This document shows, in pieces, positions 37,537 to 46,550 of a stretch of 64,000 bases of DNA. The notes under the pieces are model-generated. The model ran no database searches and was not told the DNA's origin. It was given only the letters and a program-made list of their open reading frames with translations. Within the stretch, counting starts at the first letter, position 1. Each line of letters opens with the position of its first letter. The stretch is from Longimicrobiales bacterium (lineage in GTDB: Bacteria; Gemmatimonadota; Gemmatimonadetes; Longimicrobiales; RSA9). The stretch is from contig DATHUY010000160.1 of assembly GCA_035461765.1 (NCBI GenBank), positions 1 to 64,000 on the forward strand, read 5' to 3'. Both the position numbers and the translations under genes were made by a program.

Positions 37537-40104
37537 TCACCGCAGCGCAGCCGCGCGGAACAGATCGTCCGCCGCCTGGAGGACGATGCCGCGCAGTCGC
37601 GGCGCGAGGTCGGGCGTCTGGTCGAGGTACGCGCGCACCTCCGCGGCCGCCTCAGGCGTTGCGTGCCCCGAGAGCATCGCATCCACCCAGCGACGGGGGA
37701 AGAAGATGTCACCCGTGCGCTGAATCTCCGGCAGCAGCTCCAATGCAGGCCGGATGTACTCCAGCGCCTGATCCGCGCGCAGCGGATGATTGAGCATCGC
37801 CAGCCCGTCGGTCACCCACGGCTCGTGTGAGCGGTTGCGCACGTCCGCGAGCGAGGCGAAGAAGCTGTCGCGTACGGCCGGATCCGCGGACAGCGCGGGC
37901 AGTATGAACTCGAAGCGGGCACGCCTGTCTGCATTCTCGATCCTGCCCAGCTGCTCCTGCAATACGTCGCGCGATTGCGCCACGCCGCGCAGGGCAAGCT
38001 CCTCGGCCAGCGCGGTGTAATCCCGCTCGGCTAGCGGCAGTCCCGGGATGGAATCAGTCCGCGCCCACACCGCGTGCAGTCTTGCGACCGACGCCTCCGT
38101 GAGTGCGACATTACGCACCGCGGCGAACCAGCTCGCCTTCGCGGACGCATCCGCCGCTTCGCTCAGTCCCCGCCACAGCAGCCGCTCCAGCGCCGGCGCG
38201 ACCTGCGCGCGCGCATCGGGCTTCAGGAACCGCCAGAATACGCCGCCGATCATGCCCAGGTAGCGTGCCGTAAGCAGCTGCTCGCCTTCCGTCGCCACCG
38301 CGGTCATCAGTGCGTTGAGCAGTGCCGCCGGCGCGACCTCCCCGCTGAGCATCGCATCCTGGAGCGCCAGCACCGCAGTGCCCCGCGCCACCGCGGGCGA
38401 TACCGCCGCGAGTGAATCGAGCAGAAAGCTGCGTGTCGCCTCATCGAGCATGAACCTGCCGTAACCGAGGCCGCGGGCGTCAGGCAGCACGTAGCGGGGC
38501 ATGGCCTGACCCGCGGCGGCCGCCACCTGCACCGCAGGCGCGTCGCTCACTACGGGCAGCGTCAGCGCCGAATTCTGCCAGGTGAGCTGCACGTCCACGC
38601 GCTGCGGCCACACGCGGCCGCGGCCGGCGGGATCCTCCTGGTGCAGCGTCAACTCGCTGACGCGTCCATCCTCGATGTCGACCTCGACACGAACGTGCGG
38701 ACGGCCTGACTCCTCCACCCACACGCGACTCCACGCCGACAGGTCCTGCGGGGTGCGACGGTCGAGGATGTCCACCAGGTCCCGCCATGTCGCATTGCCG
38801 AACGCGTAGTCGCGCAGGTACTCCCGCATCCCGTCGCGGAAGGCCGCCTCACCGACGATGACCTCGAGCTGGCGCATCACGACCGGCGCCTTCTGGTAGA
38901 TGATCGCGCCGTACAGCGACCCGGCCTCGTTCAGGTTGTCGAGCTGCTGCCGTATCGCGTGCGTGCCCGCGGTGCGATCGACCGAGTACGCGGTCGGGTG
39001 ATGCGCGAGCACGAAGCGCAGGTCATGGTCGATGTCGGGGAACGCCGGGTTCACGATCTTCGCCGCCATGAAGTTCGCGAACACCTCCTTCATCCAGACG
39101 TCGTCGAACCACTGCATCGTGACGAGATCGCCGAACCACATGTGCGCGGTCTCATGAGCGATGAGGCTGGCGCGGCCGAGCTGCTCGTTCTGTGTAGGCG
39201 CCGGCTCCAGCAGCATGCGGCCCGCATTGTACAGGATGGCGCCCGGGTGCTCCATGCCGCCGTACTGAAACGACGGCACGAGTACGAAGTCGAACTTGCC
39301 GAAGGGATACGGAATGCCCGTGTAGTCCTCGAGCCAGCGCAGCGCTGCCGCGTGCAGGTCGAAGATGGTGTCGCGGCTGCGCGCCAGCTTCGCCGCATCC
39401 GTCTCGCGGTGGAACATGCGCATGGTGCGCCCGTCGCGCTCCGCCGTTTCCACCGCGAACTTCCCCGCGGCGAACGAGAAGAGGTAGGTGCTGATCGGTG
39501 CGGTCGGTGCGAACGTGATGCGCCTGCGGCCGCCATCCTCCACCACGTCCTGTTCGGCACCATTCGCCACGGCCTGCCAGTCGGCCGGTACGTCGAGCGT
39601 GAGGCTGTAGACGGCTTTCAGGTCCGGCTGGTCGAACGACGGGAACGCGTTCGACGCGCGGTCCGGCACGAACAGCGTGTAGAGGAAATCGGGATTGCGG
39701 TTGAGCGATCCGTCGCCGGCGGTGAACCGCATCCTCAGCTCGTTGGCTCCGCGCTTCAGCGCCACCGTCGGGATCACGACATGGCCGTTCACCAGCTCGA
39801 ACGATACCGGCACTCCGCCGCTGCTGACGGAGGCGACGTGCGGCTCGGCTGCGTCGAAATCGAGCACGAGCGGCTGCGCGGCGTCGCTCAGCGAGAAGCG
39901 GAGCGTGAGAGTGCCATCGATCGCTGCATCTGCGTCCGCGGGTACGCGGAAGCCCAGATCGTACCGGAGGTTGCTGATGGTGCGGGCGCGGTGCGCCGCG
40001 AGCACGGCCGTCAGTCCCGGCTCCGGGGCCGCGTTCTGTGCCCGCACGGCCTCAGCCGGGACCAGCAGCAGCAGCAGCAGCCACCACACAGTGCACGATC
40101 GCAT
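37537..40104 (-). CDS. M1-family zinc aminopeptidase, exported
   Basis: 855 residues with a signal peptide ending near AEAVRAQN. The catalytic centre is complete: exopeptidase motif YGGMEHPGAI (variant of GAMEN), zinc site HETAHMWFGDLVTMQW and the third ligand Glu in DDVWMKEVFANFM. The substrate N-terminal saddle domain carries PSFDQPDLKAVYSLTLDVP. The C-terminal ERAP1-like all-helical domain extends from about 520 to the end (LRGIVLQAADDLFRA). It trims N-terminal residues from peptides in the periplasm. The gene is in one run with the PorV-like gene. Confidence 0.94.
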   Translation of the reverse strand: MRSCTVWWLLLLLLVPAEAVRAQNAAPEPGLTAVLAAHRARTISNLRYDLGFRVPADADAAIDGTLTLRFSLSDAAQPLVLDFDAAEPHVASVSSGGVPVSFELVNGHVVIPTVALKRGANELRMRFTAGDGSLNRNPDFLYTLFVPDRASNAFPSFDQPDLKAVYSLTLDVPADWQAVANGAEQDVVEDGGRRRITFAPTAPISTYLFSFAAGKFAVETAERDGRTMRMFHRETDAAKLARSRDTIFDLHAAALRWLEDYTGIPYPFGKFDFVLVPSFQYGGMEHPGAILYNAGRMLLEPAPTQNEQLGRASLIAHETAHMWFGDLVTMQWFDDVWMKEVFANFMAAKIVNPAFPDIDHDLRFVLAHHPTAYSVDRTAGTHAIRQQLDNLNEAGSLYGAIIYQKAPVVMRQLEVIVGEAAFRDGMREYLRDYAFGNATWRDLVDILDRRTPQDLSAWSRVWVEESGRPHVRVEVDIEDGRVSELTLHQEDPAGRGRVWPQRVDVQLTWQNSALTLPVVSDAPAVQVAAAAGQAMPRYVLPDARGLGYGRFMLDEATRSFLLDSLAAVSPAVARGTAVLALQDAMLSGEVAPAALLNALMTAVATEGEQLLTARYLGMIGGVFWRFLKPDARAQVAPALERLLWRGLSEAADASAKASWFAAVRNVALTEASVARLHAVWARTDSIPGLPLAERDYTALAEELALRGVAQSRDVLQEQLGRIENADRRARFEFILPALSADPAVRDSFFASLADVRNRSHEPWVTDGLAMLNHPLRADQALEYIRPALELLPEIQRTGDIFFPRRWVDAMLSGHATPEAAAEVRAYLDQTPDLAPRLRGIVLQAADDLFRAAALR

Positions 40105-40456
40105 GCTCTCGTCTCATCCGGGGGTCACGCACGGCGCCATCCTCCGTGCTTTCCGCACCGTGTCATACGCATACCGGGACGATGGCGCAACCGCGGCCGC
40201 GTCGAAGCGCGCCGCCATCGAGCACCCGTGCAAGCCCGAGGCGAGCTCGCGGAAGACCGGGTTGCGACATAGCCGCCATCATGAAATATCTGATCGAGGA
40301 TCGTGGTCAAGCGCGCATACGTCGGCGCTCCCGGTCATGGGCCGGACAGGATAGCGGGCGCAGCCGCGGAGCGTAGGGCCGACGACTCGGGAGAGGCGGC
40401 ATCACGGTGCGGCCGTGATCGCCACGGCCTCACCCCGGCACCCTGCGACGAGGACG
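40105..40456. other. Divergent spacer without clear gene
   Basis: 352 bases between the M1 peptidase and the YpsA-like gene, reading away from both. Short frames exist (a 61-codon minus-strand frame starting MTTILDQIFHDGGYV and a 32-codon Arg-rich plus-strand frame), but both degrade to Arg/Ser-rich low-complexity sequence typical of chance frames in high GC. I see no convincing promoter or RNA. Confidence 0.5.
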
Positions 40457-40963
40457 ATGGCGATGGCGGCGATGAGCAGACGATGGGACATCACGACGAT
40501 CGTATCGGGCGGTCAGACCGGAGCGGACCGCGCGGCGCTCGACGTCGCACTCGCATGGAACCTGTCTGTTCGCGGCTGGGTCCCGCGCGGGCGGCGTGCC
40601 GAGGATGGCGTCATTTCCGCGCGCTACCCGAACCTGCGCGAGACAGCAGACATCGATACGGCCGAGCGTACGCGTTTGAATGTGCGCGACTCGGATGGCT
40701 GCCTGATCGTATCGCATGGCGCGCTCACCGGCGGATCCCGCCTCGCAGAAACCACGGCGCTGGAGCTGGGGCGACCGCTGCTGCACGTCGACCTGTCTTC
40801 GACCACGATGGCTGACGCGGTGCGCGCTGCAGCCGCGTGGGTGCATGAACACCGCGTGCGCGAGCCCGGCCTCGGCGGTCCGCGCGCAAGCGAGGATCCA
40901 CACATCTACGCTGCCACGACGGTGCTGCTCAGCGGTCTGCTGGGATTTCTGCTCACGCCGTAG
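40457..40963 (+). CDS. YpsA/SLOG-type putative molybdenum-cofactor carrier protein
   Basis: 168 residues from ATG 40457 (GAGGACG upstream); a second ATG five codons later is also possible. The TIVSGGQTGADRAALDVALA segment is the diagnostic nucleotide-binding loop of the cp-YpsA/putative molybdenum carrier family in the SLOG superfamily. GLVSHGALTGGSRLAETTAL-like sequence (CLIVSHGALTGGSRLAE) and ELGRPLLHVDL complete the fold. A hydrophobic C-terminus (ATTVLLSGLLGFLL) is an extra feature and might be a membrane tail. Function in the family is poorly established. Convergent with fabH. Confidence 0.85.
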   Translation: MAMAAMSRRWDITTIVSGGQTGADRAALDVALAWNLSVRGWVPRGRRAEDGVISARYPNLRETADIDTAERTRLNVRDSDGCLIVSHGALTGGSRLAETTALELGRPLLHVDLSSTTMADAVRAAAAWVHEHRVREPGLGGPRASEDPHIYAATTVLLSGLLGFLLTP

Positions 40964-41002
40964 CCGACGGCCGCGCAGGCTGCGTATACCGCCGTTAACC
41001 CG

Positions 41003-42001
41003 CTACCAGCGGATGACGGCGCTGCCCCACGTGAAGCCGCTGCCGAACCCGGTCAACACGAGCAGGTCCCCGCGCTTCAGACGGCCGCTCTGCGCGCACT
41101 CATCCAGTGCGATCGGGATCGTGGCCGCCGTTGTGTTGCCGAAGCGCTGAATGTTGTTGTAGACGCGGTCCGCGCCGATACCCAGCTGCTGTGCGACCGC
41201 TTCGTTGATGCGCAGGTTGGCCTGGTGCGCGACCAGCAGATCGATGTCATCGACCGCCAGGTCGTGTGCGGACAGCGCGGCCTGCACGGACTCCGGCATG
41301 CGCGCGACCGCGTTACGAAAGACATGCCGTCCGTTCATCTTCGGGTACTGCCGGCCCTCATCCAGGTCCTCGTGCGAGATGCGGGGGAAGCGGGCGGATG
41401 CACCGGACTCGCACCACAGCTTGTCCGCCTGGCTGCCATCCGCGTGCAGATGCGTCGACAGCACGCCGCGGCCGGCGTCTTCGGTCGGTCCGAGGATCGC
41501 AACGCCAGCACCGTCGCCGAACAGGACGCCGACGTCTCGCCCCGCCGGTCCGTAGTCGAGCCCCGTCGAATGCACCTCGGCTCCTACCAGCAGGACGCGG
41601 CGATACTGACCCGTTCTGATCCACGCATCCGCGACCGACAGACCATACAGGAACCCCGTGCACTGGTTACGGATGTCGAGCGCCGGCACGCCGGGTATGC
41701 CCAGCTTCGCCTGGAGATACACGCCGCCGCCCGGGAAGAAGTAGTCGGGGCTGAGTGTCGCGTAGATGATGCAGTCGATCTCCGATGCGTCCATCTGCGC
41801 CCGCTCGAGCGCCTTGCGCGTCGCTTCCAGCGCCAGGTCGGACCCCGCCTGCTGCCCGGGCTCGACCCAGTGCCGCTGCTCGATACCGCTCCGCTCCCGG
41901 ATCCATTCGTCCGATGTATCCCACCACTGCTTCAGGTCGTCGTTGGTCAGCACCCGGTCGGGCACGCTGAAGCCAGTGCTGATGAACTCGGTGCGAAGCA
42001 T
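41003..42001 (-). CDS. fabH: Beta-ketoacyl-ACP synthase III
   Basis: 332 residues. FabH starts fatty-acid synthesis by condensing an acyl-CoA with malonyl-ACP. The Cys-His-Asn triad is visible as Cys114 (RNQCTGFLYGLS), His in LVAHQANLRINEAV and Asn in NIQRFGNTTAATIP. GDGAGVAILG and FGSGFTWGSAVIRW are further family marks. It is not flanked by plsX, fabD or acpP, so it may be a second copy with specialised substrate (branched or secondary-metabolite primers) rather than the housekeeping enzyme (inference). Confidence 0.93.
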   Translation of the reverse strand: MLRTEFISTGFSVPDRVLTNDDLKQWWDTSDEWIRERSGIEQRHWVEPGQQAGSDLALEATRKALERAQMDASEIDCIIYATLSPDYFFPGGGVYLQAKLGIPGVPALDIRNQCTGFLYGLSVADAWIRTGQYRRVLLVGAEVHSTGLDYGPAGRDVGVLFGDGAGVAILGPTEDAGRGVLSTHLHADGSQADKLWCESGASARFPRISHEDLDEGRQYPKMNGRHVFRNAVARMPESVQAALSAHDLAVDDIDLLVAHQANLRINEAVAQQLGIGADRVYNNIQRFGNTTAATIPIALDECAQSGRLKRGDLLVLTGFGSGFTWGSAVIRW

Positions 42002-42207
42002 GTATCCCCCGATGCTGCAACAAGGAATGTCGTGGTGTGTCTGACGCTATCGCGCGGCGGTGCACGCGAGCAAGTGCTTTCGCTTCACCGGGGCACAGAT
42101 CCCAATGGTCATTCATCCGTATCAGCCGGGTGTCACGGCCCGATCGTTGCGCGCGATCCAGCGCGAGTATCTGGTGAGCCGGGCTCTACTACAGGGAGGA
42201 TCCACTC

Positions 42208-42825
42208 ATGCGCCGCCTGCTCGCTGTTTCGCTGCTGTTCCTGGCCACCTCGGCGTCGGCACAGACCGTCCCTTCCTTTTCCGTCGCCGCCGACGTCGGC
42301 CCGGCATTCCCGCTGGGTGATTTCGCCGACGACGGCGCCGAGCGCGGCTGGAGTGCCAGCGTGTCAGCGGCTGCACGTCTCACCCGGCTCTTCGGGGTGT
42401 ACGCAGGCTACGAGCGTACGTCTTTCGATGTCGAGCAGGCGGCTGACGCGGCCGACGACACCTGGACCGATTCCGGCCTGGGTGCTGGGGTGCGGATGTG
42501 GTTTCCCGTCCGACCGGGCGCGCGCCTGCAGCCCTGGGCGCAGCTCGGCGCAGGATGGCATGATCTCGACCCGCTGATCGCAGGCCCGGAATTTTCCGCC
42601 ATCGATACGGACGGGATCCTCACGCTGGAAGGCGGCGCGGGGTTGGATGTCGCGGTGGCCGGACAGAGGGTGTTCGTCAGACCGGCGGTGCGCTACCGGC
42701 GGTACTCCTTCGAGGCGGAATCGCCTGGACTGACCGCGAAGACGACGGTCTCCTCCATCTCTTTCGCCCTCGGCGTGATGGTCGTAGTCAATCCCGGGGA
42801 CGACGCGAGCGGTCGTTCCCCGTAG
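42208..42825 (+). CDS. Outer-membrane beta-barrel protein, small
   Basis: 205 residues. A cleavable signal peptide ends at ATSASAQT. The rest alternates polar and hydrophobic residues in about eight strands with aromatic girdles, e.g. FGVYAGYERTSFDVEQ, AWLQLGAGWHDLDP-like (WAQLGAGWHDLDP), RPAVRYRRYSFEAE and SSISFALGVMVVVNP. The opening VAADVGPAFPLGDFADDG is typical of OmpA-like/outer-membrane-protein-beta-barrel families. Function unknown. The ATG follows GGGAGGA by about eight bases. It is divergent from fabH. Confidence 0.82.
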   Translation: MRRLLAVSLLFLATSASAQTVPSFSVAADVGPAFPLGDFADDGAERGWSASVSAAARLTRLFGVYAGYERTSFDVEQAADAADDTWTDSGLGAGVRMWFPVRPGARLQPWAQLGAGWHDLDPLIAGPEFSAIDTDGILTLEGGAGLDVAVAGQRVFVRPAVRYRRYSFEAESPGLTAKTTVSSISFALGVMVVVNPGDDASGRSP

Positions 42826-42833
42826 CCCGTGCC

Positions 42834-43361
42834 CTACACCCGACTGAACCAGGCCCCGATCCCGAGGAGCAGCATTCCGGTCGAAAGCAGGATCACGGTC
42901 GACGGCTCCGGAATCACCTCCGGCGGCGGAGCCGGTCCATCGCGTCCACCGATGAAGGCGCCGCCGGCGAGCGGCGCCAGCAGCCACGGGCTCGGCCGGA
43001 CCGGCACGTCGGGCACCGGGGGCTGAGGAACGAACGGCCGCGGCGGAATCGGCACGGGCGCAAACGCGATCGGCGGGATCGGTCGGACACGCGGAGTGAT
43101 GACGCCGAACTTTGCGACGAGCGGAAGCTGCTGGAACGGCCAGCCCGCAGCAGCGACCGGCTGCTTGGGTGGTGTATCGACCTGAATGGATATTCCTGTC
43201 GGGCCCTCACCGGTTGCCCCGTCTTCGAGCGCCAATAGACCCACCGGCATGTCCGCCCGCGCACCTGCCGCCGCCGGGCTCATGCTCCTGAGGAAGATCG
43301 CTGCTCCCAGAGTCACCAGCGTCATCACCAGCAGCGCAATCCCTATCGCTGAACGTCTCAT
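42834..43361 (-). CDS. PEP-CTERM-sorted exported protein
   Basis: 175 residues: an N-terminal signal/membrane helix (about 6-24), a Pro/Val-rich central stretch (PRVRPIPPIAFAPVPIPPRP, PVPDVPVRPSPW), then the sorting tail VIPEPSTVILLSTGMLLLGI followed by a short basic end (FSRV). The VPEP-like motif, hydrophobic helix and Arg-containing end fit the PEP-CTERM signal recognised by exosortase, which anchors or releases exopolysaccharide-associated proteins. No exosortase gene is in the window. The central region is low-complexity and gives no function. Confidence 0.87.
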   Translation of the reverse strand: MRRSAIGIALLVMTLVTLGAAIFLRSMSPAAAGARADMPVGLLALEDGATGEGPTGISIQVDTPPKQPVAAAGWPFQQLPLVAKFGVITPRVRPIPPIAFAPVPIPPRPFVPQPPVPDVPVRPSPWLLAPLAGGAFIGGRDGPAPPPEVIPEPSTVILLSTGMLLLGIGAWFSRV

Positions 43362-43396
43362 CCTGTCCCGCCTCTCCTGAAAGGGCCGGCGGTGCC

Positions 43397-44173
43397 TCAG
43401 TAGATCAGCACCGGCGTCCCTCTATCCACCAACTCGAACAGTCGCTCCACGTCGCCGGTATGCATCCGGATGCAGCCGTGACTCGCGGCATTGCCGATCG
43501 ACGACTGATTGTGCGGCGTGGTCCCATGAATCAGATATCCCTCTCCGAGATCGAGCGCGCGCGTCCCGAGCGCTCCCGGTACCCTGCGCTGAACCGTACC
43601 CACGGGCGGCGCATACAGAACTCCGTCGATGATGATCTCCCTGCCCTGCGGCACCACCCAGAACTGCTGACCGAGCACGCGCACGACGTTTGCGCCGCGT
43701 ACCTCGAGATGACTGCCGTCCGCGAGCGGATACCGCCGGCCCCGCACCATCTCGATCAGCTCGCGGTTCTCCCTGTCGGCGCGCTCGTAATAGTGCCAGT
43801 CGGGCACGTTCCAGACGGGATCCAGCCTCTTGTCGAGAATGACACGCTCGCCGCGCGGCGTCTCCCAGTTGTAGACTTTGGAGCCGTGACGGAACGTGGC
43901 GTTGCGACCGACCGCCACGGGCGCGGACAGCAGCGTGTCCGGTCCTTCGGTCAGCCAGAGGCGATTTTCCTGCAGGGAGACGATGATGCGACGGACGGGT
44001 TCGGAGTCAGGGGTGACAAGCGGCTGGGCCGCGGCGCTGGATACGGAGAGTATGGAGAACGTAGAGGTGAGCCAGATCAGGCGTGCAACTGCCCGACTAT
44101 CCTGCCGGCTTCGGCCCTGCCCGCTCGCCCGACGCGGGTCACTGCACGGCAGATCGGTCGCCCGATTCGCCAT
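43397..44173 (-). CDS. L,D-transpeptidase (YkuD domain), exported
   Basis: 258 residues from ATG 44173 (GCAGGAGC upstream; an ATG 13 codons earlier is less likely). After a basic N-region a signal-like helix (about 32-50, VARLIWLTSTFSILSVSSAA) precedes the catalytic domain, with early RIIVSLQENRLWL and late YLIHGTTPHNQSSIGNAASHGCIRMHTGDV. HGTT..SHGCIRM holds the catalytic Cys and His. Enzymes of this type crosslink peptidoglycan 3-3 or attach lipoproteins. The unusual inserted middle (PDWHYYERADRENRELIE) recalls proteins with a substrate-binding helix. It follows no obvious partner. Confidence 0.92.
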   Translation of the reverse strand: MANRATDLPCSDPRRASGQGRSRQDSRAVARLIWLTSTFSILSVSSAAAQPLVTPDSEPVRRIIVSLQENRLWLTEGPDTLLSAPVAVGRNATFRHGSKVYNWETPRGERVILDKRLDPVWNVPDWHYYERADRENRELIEMVRGRRYPLADGSHLEVRGANVVRVLGQQFWVVPQGREIIIDGVLYAPPVGTVQRRVPGALGTRALDLGEGYLIHGTTPHNQSSIGNAASHGCIRMHTGDVERLFELVDRGTPVLIY

Positions 44174-44362
44174 AACTGCTCCTGCCTTCCACGTGCAACG
44201 CGCACGATACATTTACTGCTGCGATCGTCATTGCACGTATTGCACCACGACGCGCACGCGGCGTAACAACCCCTCCCGCGGGGTTCCCGGCGGCCGCTGC
44301 GGCCCCACGCCAGCCCGGCCCGGACAACGGGACCTTACGGGAAGACGCGTTCCGGTGACTTC

Positions 44363-44854
44363 ATGAGGCACAGCCGATTCCTGATCGCGACCGGCTACTG
44401 GCTGGCACTCCTGCTGCTCGTGCTGCCCCTGCTCGAGCGCGTCGTGACGGTGCTGCCGTTCAGTCCACGCGCCATCCGCTGGCGCCTCGAGGCCTTCGGC
44501 GCGCTGAGCCAGGTGCTCCTGCTCCCGCTGCTGGGCGGTGTCGTTGCGGTCGGGACGGCGTACCTGCTGGGACATAGAAAGGTCGTCCGTACGCTGGCAA
44601 TTTCCGCATACGTCGCCGCTGTGATACTCGTGGTCCTGGCGACGCTATTCGGCCTCGACCTGCTGCAGTACCGCCGCTCCATCGATGCGGAGATGCAACA
44701 GTTTTACGATGTGGCCGGCCTGGTCTACCTGGGGGCCTTCATGCTGAGCATCATGTTCCTGGTGTGGGTCGGCGCCGTGGCCTGGCGCGCGGCGGGGCAT
44801 ACCCGGCGGTTGCGCCGTCTGCGGGTCCGCAAGGATGACCCGCCCGAGGAGTGA
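44363..44854 (+). CDS. Four-helix integral membrane protein, hypothetical
   Basis: 163 residues with four hydrophobic segments (about 6-30, 50-72, 80-102, 115-138), e.g. LIATGYWLALLLLVLPLLER, SQVLLLPLLGGVVAVGTAYL and FMLSIMFLVWVGAVAW, and a basic C-terminus ending RVRKDDPPEE. No motif I recognise. The ATG at 44363 follows GGTGA by about six bases. It is divergent from the L,D-transpeptidase and is followed directly by an intergenic repeat array. Confidence 0.7.
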   Translation: MRHSRFLIATGYWLALLLLVLPLLERVVTVLPFSPRAIRWRLEAFGALSQVLLLPLLGGVVAVGTAYLLGHRKVVRTLAISAYVAAVILVVLATLFGLDLLQYRRSIDAEMQQFYDVAGLVYLGAFMLSIMFLVWVGAVAWRAAGHTRRLRRLRVRKDDPPEE

Positions 44855-44865
44855 CCGCGGGCGTT

Positions 44866-45028
44866 GCCCCAGGCTCGCCCGAACGCGGTCGGGGCAGACT
44901 TCACGGCGTGGGGCGACGCCTGCCCCAGGCGGCGCCCGGACGCGGCTGGGGCAAACTTCACGGCGTGGTGGGACGCCAGACCCGCCCCAGGCGCCGCCCG
45001 AACGGCGGCTGGGGCACGATTGACGCCG
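44866..45028. repeat. Dispersed intergenic repeat, locus B (three units)
   Basis: Units begin GCCCCAGGC at 44866, 44922 and 44984 (periods 56 and 62) and share a core of GGGGCARACTTCACGGCGTGG plus GACGCC. A 56-base unit aligns to the reverse complement of the array at 30910-31030. It fills the spacer between two convergent genes. No coding function is evident although all frames are open in places. Confidence 0.75.
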
Positions 45029-45072
45029 GTCCCGCCACACTGCGATCCGACCGCGCGCGGACGTGACGCTTC

Positions 45073-46500
45073 TCAGAGCAGTGGACTCAGCAGTTTGGCG
45101 AAGTCCTGCCGCCAGCGGTCTCCCGGAGCGCGTGCGCGCCACTCGTCGAGATGGACGCGCGCGCTCGACTGCTCGAAGGGGCGGAGCATCGACTGCAGAT
45201 TGCGGGCGACGCGCGGATCCGGCAGGAACAGCATCAGCTCGTAGTTCAGGAAGAACGACCGCCTGTCCAGGTTGGCCGTGCCGAACAGCACTGACTCCTC
45301 GTCCACGACCAGTGCCTTCACATGCAGCACGCCTCTGCCGTGTTCGAGTATCTGCACTCCCGCCTGCAGCAGCGTCTCCCATGAAGCGCGGCCCGCGAGA
45401 TCGGCGGTGCGGCGATCGCTGCGCTCCGGCACGAGCACGCGCACATTTACACCGCGCAGTGCCGCACAGGACAACGCCACGATGAGCGGCTCGTCCGGCA
45501 CGAAGTACGGAGAGACGAGCAGTACGGACGCCCGCGCGCTGTTCAGCGCCTGGATGCACACCTGTTGAATCGCATCGTCGGGGTAGGTCGGGCCGTCGGC
45601 AATGACCTGCACGGGCGTGGGGCCGGGTCGGTTCGCTGCCGGGAAGATGTCGCTGCCGGCGAGCTTCTCGTCGGCGGCGAGCGTCCAGTCCTCCAGGAAC
45701 AGTGTCTGTAGCGCGGCAACCGCCGGGCCCGCGATGCGCGCACTGATCTGGTGCCAGCGACCGAGTCCCGGCTCCAGATCGTATTCAGGCCCGTGGATGT
45801 TGCTGGAGCCTGTATAAGCCACCGTACCGTCGATCACTGCGATCTTGCGGTGGTTGCGCACGTCGTGTCTGCGCAGTGGTCGTGTCAGAGGGCGCATGCG
45901 GAGCATAGCGACTACGGCTACTCCCTGGCGACGCAGCTCGGGTGCGAGCTGCTTCAGCATGGCGCGTGACCCGAATGCGTCGACCAGAACACGGCACGTA
46001 CAGCCGTTGCGCGCTGCAGTGACCAGCGCGTCGGCTACCATGCGTCCGGTCTCGTCCGGCGCAAAGATGAAGAACAGGAGATGAACGTGATTCCTGGCGG
46101 ATTGTATGTCAGCGCACAGGCGCTCGACCACCTCGTCATCTGACAGCAGCGTAACCTCGTTGGCCGCGAACAGCGGCTGCACCGCCGTACGCTGGTGCGC
46201 GGCGTACCCCACGCTCGCAATCTCCCGCGCTCTGTCCGGAAGTTCACTGATCCCGCCATGATGCGCGCGCTCCTGCAGCATGCCGCCGTACTCCCGGCGC
46301 ACCGCCAGCGTCGCCTCGCGCCGCCGCTGGATGCCGAATACGGAGAAAACGAAATAGAGTGGCGCGCCGACGGGCGGGAACGCGAAGATGCAGCCGAGCC
46401 AGGCTATGGCGATGAACGGGCGCCGGTGCTGCCGCACGACAACGGGAGTCATCGCGATCGGCAGCAGCCATTCGAGGGCGAGGTACAGCCAGCCGGATAA
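45073..46500 (-). CDS. cls: Cardiolipin synthase (phospholipase D superfamily)
   Basis: 475 residues from MLSGWLYLAL at 46500 (the ORF can be read 15 codons further; ribosome-site evidence is weak). Two N-terminal membrane helices (about 5-22 and 31-52) precede two phospholipase D halves, each with an HxKxxxxD motif: RNHRKIAVIDGTVAYTGSSN and HVKALVVDEESVLFGTANLD. This is the ClsA-type arrangement joining two phosphatidylglycerols into cardiolipin in the inner membrane. FLEDWTLAADE after the first motif is also typical. Confidence 0.93.
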   Translation of the reverse strand, partial: LSGWLYLALEWLLPIAMTPVVVRQHRRPFIAIAWLGCIFAFPPVGAPLYFVFSVFGIQRRREATLAVRREYGGMLQERAHHGGISELPDRAREIASVGYAAHQRTAVQPLFAANEVTLLSDDEVVERLCADIQSARNHVHLLFFIFAPDETGRMVADALVTAARNGCTCRVLVDAFGSRAMLKQLAPELRRQGVAVVAMLRMRPLTRPLRRHDVRNHRKIAVIDGTVAYTGSSNIHGPEYDLEPGLGRWHQISARIAGPAVAALQTLFLEDWTLAADEKLAGSDIFPAANRPGPTPVQVIADGPTYPDDAIQQVCIQALNSARASVLLVSPYFVPDEPLIVALSCAALRGVNVRVLVPERSDRRTADLAGRASWETLLQAGVQILEHGRGVLHVKALVVDEESVLFGTANLDRRSFFLNYELMLFLPDPRVARNLQSMLRPFEQSSARVHLDEWRARAPGDRWRQDFAKLLSPLL

Positions 46501-46550
46501 CATCAGAAGACGGCGGTCAGCACATCGACAGTCTGCGTTCTGCAATCACG

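Noticed and set aside
38959-40272. 437-codon plus-strand frame opposite the M1 peptidase
   Set aside because: Shadow of a gene with an intact zinc site; composition is Arg/Val/His-rich and motif-free.
40125-40310. 61-codon minus-strand frame beginning MTTILDQIFHDGGYV
   Set aside because: Promising first 15 residues but then Arg/Ser/Pro low complexity and no ribosome site; could be chance or a remnant.
41225-42577. 450-codon plus-strand frame across fabH and the barrel gene
   Set aside because: Spans antisense of fabH and out-of-frame part of the barrel gene; no motif.
44645-45559. 304-codon minus-strand frame through the dispersed repeat
   Set aside because: Crosses the repeat array and two genes in other frames; peptides repeat only because the DNA does.
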